A stretch of DNA of 64,000 bases, taken from contig NZ_CP024314.1 in the NCBI RefSeq assembly GCF_002944315.1, positions 1,116,001 to 1,180,000 of the forward strand, written 5' to 3'. This document shows, piece after piece, positions 41,520-51,020 of this stretch. The notes below the pieces were generated by a model that was not told where the DNA came from, searched no databases, and was given only the letters and a program-made list of their open reading frames with translations. Within the stretch, counting starts at the first letter, position 1; each line of letters opens with the position of its first letter. Both the position numbers and the translations under genes were made by a program. Source of the stretch: Rhizobium sp. NXC24 (GTDB lineage Bacteria > Pseudomonadota > Alphaproteobacteria > Rhizobiales > Rhizobiaceae).

Positions 41520-43065
41520 CAACGAAACGCTCATCATTGGCATTGATGCGGGAACCTCCGTCATCAAAGCCGTGGCCTTCGAGCTTTCGGGCCGGCAGAT
41601 CGCGTCGGCCTCGGCGCGCAATCAGTACACGATGGGAGATGACGGCTCCGCTACGCAGCCGCTCGGCCGTACGTGGACGGACTGCGTCAGCGCCTTGCGC
41701 GGGCTCGCCGACATGGTCAACGACCTTGCCGCGCGTACCGCCATCATTGCCGTGACCGGCCAGGGAGACGGCACCTGGCTCGTCGGCTCCAATAACGAGC
41801 CCGTCGGCGATGCCTGGCTATGGCTCGACGCACGGGCCGCCCCGACCGTCAATCGCCTGACTAGCCATCCGGACAATCGCGCGCGTTTCGAGGCGACCGG
41901 CACCGGGCTCAACACCTGTCAGCAGGGCTCGCAGCTCGCGCATATGGACCGCTATATGCCGGAGCTTCTCGATCGCGCCGAAACGGCGCTGCATTGCAAG
42001 GATTGGCTCTACCTCAATCTCACCGGCATTCGCGCGACCGATCCGTCCGAGGCAAGCTTCACTTTCGGCAATTTCCGCACGCGTCGCTACGATTCCGTCG
42101 TCATCGACGCGCTCGGCCTCAATCACAGAACATCCCTTCTGCCCGAGATCATCGAAGGGACCGAGCTCACGCATCCGCTATCGGCCGATGCGGCAAGCGC
42201 GACCGGGCTGCTGGCCGGCACGCCCGTCTGCCTTGGCTATGTCGATATGGTCATGACGGCGCTCGGCGCGGGAGTGCGTACCGCCGGCCAGAATGCCGCT
42301 TGCTCGACGATTGGCTCGACAGGTGTGCATATGCGCGCCAAGGCGGTCTCCGATGTCCAGCTCAATGCCGAGGGCACCGGCTATATCATCACCCTGCCGA
42401 TCCCCGGCATCGTCACCCAGGTTCAGACCAATATGGGTGCGACGATCAATATCGACTGGATTTTGCAGATTGCCGCCGATCTGATGTCCGAAGCGGGCAA
42501 GCCTGTAGCCGCCTCGGATCTCATCTCCCGGATCGACGCCTGGTTCGCTCAAAGCCGTCCCGGTTCCATTCTCTACCACCCTTATGTTTCCGAGGCGGGA
42601 GAACGCGGCCCCTTCGTCAATGCCCATGCGCGGGCCGGCTTTACCGGGCTCTCCATTCGCCACGGCTTTCCGGACTTGGTTCGCGCCGTGGTCGAAGGGC
42701 TCGGCATGGCGACGCGCGATTGTTACGCGGCGATGGGCGATATGCCGCTCGAGCTGCGGATGACGGGCGGAGCGGCACGGAGCCGCGCACTGCGGCAATC
42801 GCTCTCGGCCGCCGTCAATGCGCCGGTCAGAGTCTCTGAACGCCAGGAGGCGGGAGCCGCAGGTGTTGCCATGATGGCCGCGGTCGCAATCGGCGCCTAT
42901 GCGACCATGGACGACTGCATTGCCGAATGGGTGACGCCGCTGCTTGGTGAAACCGAAGCGCCCGACGCGGACGAGGCTCGCCGTTATGACAGACTATTTG
43001 CGGCCTATCTAGAGGTGCGGCAGGCGATCGCACCCGCGTGGGACAAGCTCGCTTCGCAGCCATAG
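41512..43065 (+). CDS. eryA: Erythritol kinase
   Basis: A 517-residue FGGY kinase: LIIGIDAGTSVIKAVAFELSG at the N-terminus, the catalytic region LGYVDMVMTALGAGVRTAG, and LRMTGGAARSRALRQSLSAAV with QEAGAAGVAMMAAV at the C-terminus. It phosphorylates erythritol to D-erythritol 1-phosphate (also called L-erythritol 4-phosphate). Order eryA-eryB-eryC-eryD matches rhizobial and Brucella erythritol operons. I start at 41512 (MPSNETLI); an in-frame ATG at 41479 has no ribosome-binding site. A leader ORF overlaps the start. Confidence 0.93.
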   Translation: MPSNETLIIGIDAGTSVIKAVAFELSGRQIASASARNQYTMGDDGSATQPLGRTWTDCVSALRGLADMVNDLAARTAIIAVTGQGDGTWLVGSNNEPVGDAWLWLDARAAPTVNRLTSHPDNRARFEATGTGLNTCQQGSQLAHMDRYMPELLDRAETALHCKDWLYLNLTGIRATDPSEASFTFGNFRTRRYDSVVIDALGLNHRTSLLPEIIEGTELTHPLSADAASATGLLAGTPVCLGYVDMVMTALGAGVRTAGQNAACSTIGSTGVHMRAKAVSDVQLNAEGTGYIITLPIPGIVTQVQTNMGATINIDWILQIAADLMSEAGKPVAASDLISRIDAWFAQSRPGSILYHPYVSEAGERGPFVNAHARAGFTGLSIRHGFPDLVRAVVEGLGMATRDCYAAMGDMPLELRMTGGAARSRALRQSLSAAVNAPVRVSERQEAGAAGVAMMAAVAIGAYATMDDCIAEWVTPLLGETEAPDADEARRYDRLFAAYLEVRQAIAPAWDKLASQP

Positions 43066-43134
43066 GGGCATACACATCCCGCGCGCGGTCGAGACAGATG
43101 ATTTTGATGCGCAAGGCATCCTAAGGAGCGTGAA

Positions 43135-44646
43135 ATGACTGAATCCGAAATCCTCGATCTCTTCGTGATCGGCGGCGGCATCAACGGCGCCGGCATCGCG
43201 CGGGACGCAGCCGGTCGGGGTCTCTCCGTCATGCTCTGCGAGAAGGACGATCTGGCGGAAGGCACGTCATCGCGATCGGGGAAGCTCGTCCACGGGGGTC
43301 TGCGTTATCTTGAATATTATGAGTTTCGCCTGGTACGCGAAGCCTTGATCGAGCGCGAGGTGCTGCTGAATTCCGCAAGCCACATTATCTGGCCGATGCG
43401 TTTCGTGCTGCCGCATAGCCCGACGGACCGGCCCGCCTGGCTCGTCCGCCTCGGCCTCTTCCTCTACGATCATCTGGGCGGCCGCAAGCGCTTGCCCGGC
43501 ACCCGCTCCCTCGATCTCAGCCGCGATCCGGAAGGCACGCCGATCGTCGATCAATATACCAAGGGCTTCGAATATTCCGACTGCTGGGTCGACGATGCAC
43601 GGCTCGTGCTGCTGAACGCCCTCGATGCCGCCGAAAAGGGCGCTCAGATATTGACGCGCACGGCCTGCGTTAGCGCACGGCGCGACAATGGCAGTTGGAT
43701 CGTTCAGATGCGCGACCAGCGCTCCGGCGACCTGCGCACAGTGCGGGCGCGCGTCCTTGTGAACGCCGCAGGCCCATGGGTCAATGACATCATCGGCCGC
43801 GTCGCCGGCTCTAACAGCCATCGCAAGGTCCGGCTCGTCAAAGGCAGCCATATCATCGTTCCGAAATTCTGGAGCGGGCAACATGCCTATCTGGTTCAGA
43901 ATCATGACCGGCGCGTGATCTTCATCAACCCTTATGAAGGCGACATGGCCCTCATCGGCACAACGGATATTCCCTACGAAGGCCAACCGGAGGAGGTGAA
44001 GGCCGACGAGCAAGAGATGGATTATCTGATCGCCGCCGTGAACCGCTATTTCAAGGAGAAGCTGCGCCGTTCCGACGTGATCTCAAGCTTCTCCGGCGTT
44101 CGGCCGTTGTTCGACGACGGTCAGGGCAATCCTTCCGCCGTGACGCGCGACTACGTTTTCGATCTCGACGAAACCGGCGGCGCGCCGATGCTCAACGTTT
44201 TCGGCGGCAAGATCACGACGTTCCGCAAACTGTCCGAACACGCGCTGCAAAGGCTCGCCAAATTCTTCCCCAAGATGGGCGGCGATTGGACCCGTGCGGC
44301 GACATTGCCGGGCGGTGACATTCCGAACGCGGACTACACCAGCTTCGCAGACACGTTGCGCGAGGCCTATCCCTGGATGCCGCGCGTGCTCGTGAACCAC
44401 TACGGGCACCTCTATGGGGCGCGGACCAAAACCATCATCGGCGACGCCACGTCACTTGCCGGCCTCGGGCGCCATTTCGGCGGCAATCTCTACGAGGCGG
44501 AGGTGCGTTACCTCGTTGCTTACGAATGGGCGCAGACCGTGGACGATGTTCTCCTGCGGCGCACCAAAGAAGGCCTGCATATGACCGCGAAGGAGAAGGC
44601 GGATTTCTCGACTTGGTTCAAGAGCGAACTGGCTCTGGCCGCCTGA
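43135..44646 (+). CDS. eryB: Erythritol-phosphate dehydrogenase
   Basis: A 503-residue FAD-dependent dehydrogenase of the GlpD family: FVIGGGINGAGIARDAAG (FAD site), SSRSGKLVHGGLRYLEYYE and a C-terminal DAO_C domain. It oxidises D-erythritol 1-phosphate to D-erythrulose 1-phosphate. AAGGAG precedes the ATG, 69 bases after eryA. It is shorter than the GlpD-like protein at 31917 and has a different N-terminus, so the two probably have different substrates. Confidence 0.93.
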   Translation: MTESEILDLFVIGGGINGAGIARDAAGRGLSVMLCEKDDLAEGTSSRSGKLVHGGLRYLEYYEFRLVREALIEREVLLNSASHIIWPMRFVLPHSPTDRPAWLVRLGLFLYDHLGGRKRLPGTRSLDLSRDPEGTPIVDQYTKGFEYSDCWVDDARLVLLNALDAAEKGAQILTRTACVSARRDNGSWIVQMRDQRSGDLRTVRARVLVNAAGPWVNDIIGRVAGSNSHRKVRLVKGSHIIVPKFWSGQHAYLVQNHDRRVIFINPYEGDMALIGTTDIPYEGQPEEVKADEQEMDYLIAAVNRYFKEKLRRSDVISSFSGVRPLFDDGQGNPSAVTRDYVFDLDETGGAPMLNVFGGKITTFRKLSEHALQRLAKFFPKMGGDWTRAATLPGGDIPNADYTSFADTLREAYPWMPRVLVNHYGHLYGARTKTIIGDATSLAGLGRHFGGNLYEAEVRYLVAYEWAQTVDDVLLRRTKEGLHMTAKEKADFSTWFKSELALAA

Positions 44647-44667
44647 GACATCCGAGGAGGCGATCCC

Positions 44668-45600
44668 ATGGCATTGACACTTTCACTCAACACCAATCCG
44701 CTTGTGAACCGCTTCGCCGAGCCGGACGATCTCATCGAGACGGTTGCGCGCGACCTCAGAATCCGCGATCTGCAATTGACGCATGAATTCATCAATCCGA
44801 GCTGGCAAGCATCGGCAATCCGACGGCTGACCCGCAGGATGCGAGCCGCGTTGGAGCGCACCGGCGTTCGCGTAACCTCGGGGATGACCGGCCCCTATGG
44901 GCGCCTCAATCATTTCGGCCATCCCGACGCCGATGTCCGGCGCTACTATGTCGACTGGTTCAAGACCTTCGCCGATATCATCGCCGATCTCGGCGGCCAG
45001 TCTGTCGGCACGCAATTCGCCATCTTCACCTACAAGGATTTCGACGATCCGGCGCAGAGGGAGAGCCTCACCCAGATCGCGATCGATTGCTGGGCTGAGG
45101 TTGCCGAGCATGCCCGTTCGGCCGGTCTTTCCTATGTGTTCTGGGAGCCGATGAGCATCGGCCGCGAATTCGGCGAGACGATCAGCGAATGCATTGCGTT
45201 GCAGGATCGCCTGATGGCCGCCGATCTCGCGGTGCCGATGTGGATGATGGCCGATATCGATCATGGCGATGTCACGTCGGCAAATCCCGACGATTATGAT
45301 CCCTATGCCTGGGCGCGCGCCGTTCCCCCGGTTTCTCCGATCATCCACATCAAGCAAAGCCTGATGGACAAGGGCGGGCATCGGCCCTTCACGGCGGAAT
45401 TCAATGCCAGGGGCCGTATCCAGCCCGCCCCGTTGCTGCAGGCCTTCGCCGAGGGCGGTGCCGAGGACAACGAGATATGCCTAGAGCTGTCGTTCAAGGA
45501 GCGCGAACCCAATGATCGCCAGGTCATATCGCAGATCGCTGAAAGCATCGCCTTCTGGGCGCCTCATATCGACACTGGCGCAGGCAGCCTGCGCCTCTAG
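44668..45600 (+). CDS. eryC: Erythrulose-phosphate epimerase EryC
   Basis: A 310-residue TIM-barrel protein of the xylose-isomerase-like/AP-endonuclease 2 family, with metal-type residues in LTHEFINPSW, FWEPMSIGREFGET, WMMADIDHGDV, IHIKQSLMDKGGHRPF and ICLELSFKERE. In the Brucella pathway EryC epimerises D-erythrulose 1-phosphate to L-erythrulose 1-phosphate. It lies 21 bases after eryB with GAGGAGG upstream. Full length for the family. Confidence 0.92.
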   Translation: MALTLSLNTNPLVNRFAEPDDLIETVARDLRIRDLQLTHEFINPSWQASAIRRLTRRMRAALERTGVRVTSGMTGPYGRLNHFGHPDADVRRYYVDWFKTFADIIADLGGQSVGTQFAIFTYKDFDDPAQRESLTQIAIDCWAEVAEHARSAGLSYVFWEPMSIGREFGETISECIALQDRLMAADLAVPMWMMADIDHGDVTSANPDDYDPYAWARAVPPVSPIIHIKQSLMDKGGHRPFTAEFNARGRIQPAPLLQAFAEGGAEDNEICLELSFKEREPNDRQVISQIAESIAFWAPHIDTGAGSLRL

Positions 45601-45766
45601 TTGCAAGAACCCGGCAAGGCTTTAGGACATCAACGTTGCGGCATTACATTTGATTCTTGGTCGAGCACCGATGCCGCAACAGCAACGAAGCCTGCCGCTG
45701 GCCACCATCGAAAGGCACCGATGGCGAAAGCGCGATTTGGGGTGAAAGAATGGAAGGGGACAATCG

Positions 45767-46723
45767 ATGGCCGATGCGGATGAGTCGCTCGCCGTGCGCG
45801 CCGCCTGGCTGCACTATGCCGGCGGACTGACACAGTCGGAGGTCGCCAAACGCCTTGGCGTTCCGTCGGTCAAGGCGCACCGCCTGATCGCACGGGCGGT
45901 CGCCGACGGCGTCGTCAAGGTGACGATCGACGGCGATATCGTCGAATGCGTGGAGCTTGAGACCCGGCTGGCGGAACGTTTCGGCCTGCAATATTGCGAG
46001 GTGGCGCCGGATCTCGGCGAGGAGGGCTTGGAGTTTCGCGCCCTCGGCCAGGCCGGTGCCGGCTTCCTGAAGCGGGAGATCGAGCGCGGCGACAACAAGG
46101 TTATAGGCCTCGGCCACGGTCGAACGTTGTCATCGGCCGTGCACCATATGCCGCGGTTGAACGCCAAGGGGCTGCGGTTCGTCTCGATGCTGGGTGGCCT
46201 GTCGAGAAACTATGTGGCCAATCCCTATGACGTGATGCACCGCATCGCCGAAAAGACCGGCGCGCACGCCTATATGATGCCCGTGCCTTTTTTCGCCAAT
46301 ACCGGCGAGGACCGCGAAGTGATGCTTGCGCAGCGCGGCGTCAAGGAGGTGTTCGATCTCGCCAACAATGCCGACCTGAAACTGGTTGGTCTCGGCACCG
46401 TCGATACCGACGCGCAGCTTGTCCTATCCGGGATGGTTGAGCCGCGTGAAATCGCGGAGATCGCGGCCGCAGGCGGCGTTGGCGAGATACTCGGGCATTT
46501 CTTCGATACTGACGGACACATTCTTGAGACGACGCTGACGGCGCGAACCCTGTCGGCTTCCTTGCCGCGGTCGAAGAAGGAAAGGCTGGTCGCCTTGGCC
46601 GGCGGCGTTGCGAAGGCCGAGGCCATCCGCGCGGTCCTGAAAAGCCGATGCCTCTACGGCCTGATTACCGACGAACGAACCGCCCAGGCGCTTCTGGGGC
46701 CTTCCTCGCCACATGAATTATAA
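45767..46723 (+). CDS. eryD: SorC-family regulator of erythritol catabolism
   Basis: A 318-residue SorC regulator. The N-terminal helix-turn-helix is AAWLHYAGGLTQSEVAKRLGVPSVKAHRLIARA; the C-terminal domain is the sugar-binding fold related to phosphosugar isomerases (IGLGHGRTLSSAVHHMP; LVGLGTVDTDAQLVLSGMV). EryD represses the ery operon until erythritol is present. The ATG has AAGGGGA upstream. It lies 166 bases after eryC, long enough for an internal control site. Confidence 0.92.
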   Translation: MADADESLAVRAAWLHYAGGLTQSEVAKRLGVPSVKAHRLIARAVADGVVKVTIDGDIVECVELETRLAERFGLQYCEVAPDLGEEGLEFRALGQAGAGFLKREIERGDNKVIGLGHGRTLSSAVHHMPRLNAKGLRFVSMLGGLSRNYVANPYDVMHRIAEKTGAHAYMMPVPFFANTGEDREVMLAQRGVKEVFDLANNADLKLVGLGTVDTDAQLVLSGMVEPREIAEIAAAGGVGEILGHFFDTDGHILETTLTARTLSASLPRSKKERLVALAGGVAKAEAIRAVLKSRCLYGLITDERTAQALLGPSSPHEL

Positions 46724-46745
46724 CAAAATAACAAAATTAATGTGG

Positions 46746-46759
46746 AACCATGTGATAAA
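46746..46759. promoter_or_regulatory. ery-type box before the DeoR gene
   Basis: AACCATGTGATAAA matches AACCATGTTATAAA of the importer control region (40963-40976) at 13 of 14 positions. It lies between eryD and the DeoR gene, 49 bases before the latter's start, next to an AT-rich stretch with two AACAAAAT repeats. Confidence 0.45.
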
Positions 46760-46807
46760 CGTGTTACATTCCCAGGCATCCGATCCGGAGAGAACCGGAG
46801 CACCAAG

Positions 46808-47584
46808 ATGAAACGCGAAGAACGCCAACAATTGATCGTCAATCTGCTCGTCGAGCACAAAAGCGTCGACCTCGACGACTTGGCCGACCGCTTTGCCGTG
46901 TCCAAGATGACCATCCATCGCGATCTCGACGATCTCGAACAGTCCGGCGTCCTGCGCAAGATCCGCGGCGGCGCGACGATCGACGCGGGCATGCAGTTCG
47001 AAAGCGACTTCCGCATCCGCGAACGCCAGGGACATGAGGCCAAGGTCAGCATGGCGCGTCGTGCGCTGGAGCTTGTCGAGCCGGGCATGACGGTCATGGT
47101 CAACGACGGCTCCATGGCCGCCGTACTCGGCGAGATGCTGTTGCAGAAGCGGCCGCTGACGCTGATCACCAACAATGCCGCGATCATCGAGAGGCTGAAG
47201 AACGAAAGCGGCATCACGTTGATTGCGCTGGGTGGCATATATTCGCCGAAATTCAACGCGTTTCTGGGCGTGGTGACGGAGGAAGCGCTGTTTCGCCTCA
47301 GGGCGGATATCGCCTTCATCTCGACGCCAGCCGTTTCCGGCACCCTTGCCTATCATATGGATGACAATGTCGTACGCGCGAAGCGGGCGATGATCGCGTC
47401 CGCGAGCAAGACATGCCTGCTGGTCAACCACCAGCGCATCGGACATACCGCCCTGCATGTCATGGCCGACCTTGCCGATTTCGACACCATCATCACCGAC
47501 GACACCCCCGAGCCTGCCGCCCTGAAGCAGCTCGAACGCGCCAACATCAACCTGACCATTGCCTTGAACTGGGAGACGACATGA
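46808..47584 (+). CDS. eryR: DeoR-family regulator of the ery operon (EryR-like)
   Basis: A 258-residue DeoR regulator: helix-turn-helix VDLDDLADRFAVSKMTIHRDLDDLEQSGVLRKIRGG and the sensing domain (VNDGSMAAVLGEML; LRADIAFISTPAVSGTL). The ATG at 46808 has GGAG seven bases upstream. It stands between eryD and tpiB as in the Rhizobium leguminosarum ery locus, and its stop overlaps the tpiB start. It likely controls tpiB-rpiB or the whole locus. Confidence 0.9.
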   Translation: MKREERQQLIVNLLVEHKSVDLDDLADRFAVSKMTIHRDLDDLEQSGVLRKIRGGATIDAGMQFESDFRIRERQGHEAKVSMARRALELVEPGMTVMVNDGSMAAVLGEMLLQKRPLTLITNNAAIIERLKNESGITLIALGGIYSPKFNAFLGVVTEEALFRLRADIAFISTPAVSGTLAYHMDDNVVRAKRAMIASASKTCLLVNHQRIGHTALHVMADLADFDTIITDDTPEPAALKQLERANINLTIALNWETT

Positions 47585-48366
47585 GCGCCGCACCTCGATT
47601 CTGGATTGGAACCAGTTGGAAGATGAATAAGACGCTGGCGGAAGCCAGCAGCTATGCCGAGGCGCTGCGCGCTGCCAATGTCGGCCGGGACGCGGCCATT
47701 CAGCGCTTCATCATCCCGCCGTTTACGGCGGTGCGGGAGGTCAAGGCCCTTCTTGCCGGCACCTCCGTCAAGGTGGGTGCGCAGAATATGCACTGGGCCG
47801 ATGAGGGTGCTTGGACCGGCGAGATCTCTCCCCTCATGCTCAAGGATTGCAATCTCGATATTGTCGAGCTTGGCCACTCCGAACGCCGCGAACATTTCGG
47901 CGAGACTAACGAGACCGTCGGCCTGAAGACCGAAGCCGCCGTCCGCCACGGTCTGATCCCGCTCATCTGCATCGGCGAGACGTTGGCCGACCGGGAAAGC
48001 GGCCGGGCAACGGATATTTTGAAAGCTCAGGTTCTCGGCGCTTTTTCGAAGTTGTCCGAGGCGCAGAAGGGCGCACAAATCCTTCTGGCTTACGAACCTG
48101 TCTGGGCAATCGGCGAAAGTGGAATTCCCGCCTCGCCAGACTATGCCGATGCACGCCATGCCGAGATTGTATCGGTCGCGCAAGATGTGCTCGGCCGCCG
48201 CGTCCCCTGCCTGTACGGGGGATCGGTCAATCCGGGGAACTGTGAAGACCTCATATCGTGCCCGAATATCGATGGGCTTTTCATCGGTCGTTCGGCCTGG
48301 AGCGCTGAAGGCTATCTCGGCATCCTCGCCCAATGCACCGCCAAACTCCAAGGAGATAGACGTTGA
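47581..48366 (+). CDS. tpiB: TpiB/EryH isomerase of the erythritol pathway
   Basis: A 261-residue triose-phosphate-isomerase homologue. The catalytic Lys (GTSWKMNKT), His ([15 protein letters not shown]) and Glu ([10 protein letters not shown]) and the phosphate loop ([10 protein letters not shown]) are all present. In the ery operon this paralogue (EryH/TpiA2) isomerises L-erythrulose 1-phosphate to D-erythrulose 4-phosphate instead of acting in glycolysis. ATG overlaps the DeoR stop by four bases. Confidence 0.93.
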   Translation: MSAAPRFWIGTSWKMNKTLAEASSYAEALRAANVGRDAAIQRFIIPPFTAVREVKALLAGTSVKVGAQNMHWADEGAWTGEISPLMLKDCNLDIVELGHSERREHFGETNETVGLKTEAAVRHGLIPLICIGETLADRESGRATDILKAQVLGAFSKLSEAQKGAQILLAYEPVWAIGESGIPASPDYADARHAEIVSVAQDVLGRRVPCLYGGSVNPGNCEDLISCPNIDGLFIGRSAWSAEGYLGILAQCTAKLQGDRR

Positions 48367-48818
48367 AGATTGCAATTGCAGGAGACAGTGCGGGCGAAGG
48401 CCTCGCAAAAATTCTCGCCGACCACCTGAAGGACCGCTACGACGTGCAGGAAGTGTCGCGCACGGACGCCGGTCCGGATCCGTTCTACGCGAACCTTGCC
48501 GATCGCGTCGCCTCGGGTGTCATCGGCGGCACCTATGACAAGGCGATCCTCGTCTGCGGCACCGGCATCGGCGTCAGCATCTCGGCCAATAAGGTCCCCG
48601 GCATCCGCGCGGCACTGACGCACGACACCTATTCGGCCGAACGTGCCGCACTTTCGAACAACGCGCAGATCATCACGATGGGCTCCCGTGTCATCGGGCC
48701 GGAACTTGCCAAGGCCATCGCCGACACCTTCCTTGCGCACACATTCGACGAAGAGGGCCGCTCGGCCGGAAACGTCAAGGCAATCAACGAAGTCGACGCG
48801 AAATATAACGCCCGCTGA
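48363..48818 (+). CDS. rpiB: RpiB/EryI isomerase of the erythritol pathway
   Basis: A 151-residue RpiB-type sugar-phosphate isomerase with [14 protein letters not shown] and the active-site Cys in [15 protein letters not shown]. The start is TTG at 48363, with AAGGAGATAGACG before it, overlapping the tpiB stop. In the erythritol pathway it converts D-erythrulose 4-phosphate to D-erythrose 4-phosphate, which enters the pentose phosphate pathway. Last gene of the operon. Confidence 0.93.
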   Translation: MKIAIAGDSAGEGLAKILADHLKDRYDVQEVSRTDAGPDPFYANLADRVASGVIGGTYDKAILVCGTGIGVSISANKVPGIRAALTHDTYSAERAALSNNAQIITMGSRVIGPELAKAIADTFLAHTFDEEGRSAGNVKAINEVDAKYNAR

Positions 48819-48835
48819 TCTGGGCTATGCAGACA

Positions 48836-48873
48836 TCGCCGTGTGACCTAGCTCTCAAAGCGACACACGGCGA
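48836..48873 (+). terminator. Hairpin after rpiB
   Basis: TCGCCGTGTG (48836-48845) and CACACGGCGA (48864-48873) form a perfect 10-base stem with an 18-base loop, 17 bases after the stop. No T-run follows, so termination may be partial or factor-assisted. Confidence 0.5.
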
Positions 48874-49090
48874 TAATGTGGCATTATCAGCGCCCGTCAT
48901 AGCACCAATTTGCCGTTGGGGATGACAACGTCTGGTTCGTCAGTTATAAGATCCCTGCGACTCATGAGGGAGATCAGTTAGATGAGACATTTCGGCACCA
49001 ATCAGCGCTGAACAGCGCCGCCGAATGCGGGCTGCTGTTCAGTCCATCCTTGTCTAACAATATGATCTCTCGTGCCCTTGGAGGGCATTC

Positions 49091-50812
49091 ATGTTTCGTC
49101 GCTTTTTTTCCTATTATGCGCGCTACAAGACCCTGTTTTTTCTCGATTTCGGCTGCGCGGTTGTCGCTGGTCTTCTCGAACTGGGCTTTCCGCTGGCGGT
49201 CAAGCTCTTTGTCGATGAGTTGCTGCCGAGCCGTAACTGGGGTCTGATCGCCGCGACTGCCGCGCTGCTGCTGATCGTCTATGCGCTGAACACCGGCCTG
49301 ATGGCCGTGGTCAACTATTGGGGTCATGCGCTTGGCATTTCGATTGAATCGGACATGCGCCGCCAGGCCTTCGACCATATCCAGAAGCTCTCGTTCCGCT
49401 ATTTCGACAACAACAGGACCGGGCATCTGATCACCCACGTGACCAAGGATCTCGAAGAGGTGGGCGAAATCGCCCATCACGGACCCGAGGATGTCTTCAT
49501 CGCCATCATGACCTTCATCGGCGCTTTCCTGCTGATGTTCTCGGTGCACTGGAAGCTGGCGCTGCTGACGACGATCATCGTGCCTTTCATGACCTGGCTG
49601 GTCAGCCGCTACGGCGCCAAGATGACACTGAACTGGCGCAGCCTGTTCACCAAGGTGGGTGACTTCAACATTCGCGTGCAGGAGAGCGTTGGCGGCATCC
49701 GGGTCGTCAAGGCTTTCGCCAACGAGGATTACGAAAGCCGGCTTTTTGCCCGCAACAACGAGGACTACAAGGCCACAAAGCTCAATGCCTATGCCTATAT
49801 GACGGCGAGCATCGCGCTCAGCTATTTCAGCACGCGCCTCGTGCAGCTCGTGGTCATGGTGGCCGGAACTTGGTTCGTGGTGTCTGGCGAACTAACCTAT
49901 GGTGGTTTCGTCAGCTTCCTGCTCCTGATCAACGTCTTCTTTCACCCGATCGACAAGATCACCTCGGTGCTCGAAATGTATCCGAAGGGCATCGCCGGCT
50001 TCAAACGTTTCCTGTCGCTGATCGATACACAGCCCGACCTTGCCGACCGGCCGAACGCGTTTGCGGTCGATCATCTCAAGGGCGATATCGTCTATAAGGA
50101 TGTCAGCTTCGGCTATTCGAATCAGGGTACGATCTTCGATGCTCTGAATCTGACAATATCGGCCGGAGAGACGGTCGCTTTCGTCGGCGCTTCGGGAACA
50201 GGCAAGACAACGATCTGCTCGCTGCTGCCGCGCTTCTACGACGTGACCGGCGGCAGCATCACCATTGACGGCATCGACATCCGCGATATGACGCAGGCCT
50301 CGCTGCGCAGCCAGATCGGCATCGTGCAGCAGGACGTGTTCCTGTTCGGATCGACCATTCGCGAGAACATCGCCTATGGAAAGCTCGGCGCGACCGATCA
50401 GGACATCATGGAGGCGCTGCGCCGCGCATCGCTCGATGAATTCGTTCGTTCGCTGCCCGACGGCCTGGACACGCCGACCGGCGAACGCGGCGTGAAACTG
50501 TCGGGTGGGCAGAAGCAGCGTCTTGCCATCGCGCGCATCTTCCTCAAGAACCCGCCGATTCTCATCCTCGATGAGGCAACGTCTGCACTCGACACGGCAA
50601 CCGAATTTGCCATCCAGCAGGCATTGGCGGATCTTTCGAAGGGGCGCACGACCCTGGTGGTAGCGCACCGGCTGACGACCATCCGCAACGCCGATCGCAT
50701 CATTGTCATGGGGCCAGACGGCATTGTCGAGCAGGGAGCGCATGCCGAGCTGCTGGCGCGCGGCGGTAGCTATGCCAGGCTTCACAACGCTCAGTTCGAT
50801 ACGCTTCCATGA
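49091..50812 (+). CDS. ABC exporter half-transporter (MsbA/MDR type)
   Basis: A 573-residue half-transporter: six membrane helices (residues about 15-300) fused to an ABC domain with Walker A GASGTGKTT, signature KLSGGQKQRLAIARIF, Walker B ILILDEATSALD and the H-loop VVAHRLTTI. It should act as a homodimer to expel lipids, peptides or drugs. GGAGGG lies five bases before the ATG. It stands alone with its own terminator. Cargo cannot be deduced. Confidence 0.93.
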   Translation: MFRRFFSYYARYKTLFFLDFGCAVVAGLLELGFPLAVKLFVDELLPSRNWGLIAATAALLLIVYALNTGLMAVVNYWGHALGISIESDMRRQAFDHIQKLSFRYFDNNRTGHLITHVTKDLEEVGEIAHHGPEDVFIAIMTFIGAFLLMFSVHWKLALLTTIIVPFMTWLVSRYGAKMTLNWRSLFTKVGDFNIRVQESVGGIRVVKAFANEDYESRLFARNNEDYKATKLNAYAYMTASIALSYFSTRLVQLVVMVAGTWFVVSGELTYGGFVSFLLLINVFFHPIDKITSVLEMYPKGIAGFKRFLSLIDTQPDLADRPNAFAVDHLKGDIVYKDVSFGYSNQGTIFDALNLTISAGETVAFVGASGTGKTTICSLLPRFYDVTGGSITIDGIDIRDMTQASLRSQIGIVQQDVFLFGSTIRENIAYGKLGATDQDIMEALRRASLDEFVRSLPDGLDTPTGERGVKLSGGQKQRLAIARIFLKNPPILILDEATSALDTATEFAIQQALADLSKGRTTLVVAHRLTTIRNADRIIVMGPDGIVEQGAHAELLARGGSYARLHNAQFDTLP

Positions 50813-50835
50813 TGTCGACGAGCACGTAAAGGTTG

Positions 50836-50861
50836 AGCCCGGGAGACCATCCTTCCGGGCT
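50836..50861 (+). terminator. Terminator-like hairpin after ABC exporter
   Basis: AGCCCGG (50836-50842) and CCGGGCT (50855-50861) form a 7-base stem, followed by TAAATTT, 23 bases after the exporter stop. Confidence 0.6.
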
Positions 50862-51020
50862 TAAATTTCTTCCGACAAAACGCGCAGCCTTTGTGACGGA
50901 GGTGGTCAAATCGCATGTGGACGGGTTCCAGAAAGAGCCCGTCTAGCCTACCATCAAGGTTGCTGGCACTCGGCAATTCTGCCCGAGCCAGAAACGGCCT
51001 GCGCGCCGGAAGAGAAGACA

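Noticed and set aside
46808..48818. Reading tpiB and rpiB as ordinary glycolytic and pentose-phosphate genes
   Set aside because: They overlap the ery regulator gene and match the EryH/EryI position in known erythritol operons, so a pathway-specific role is more likely.
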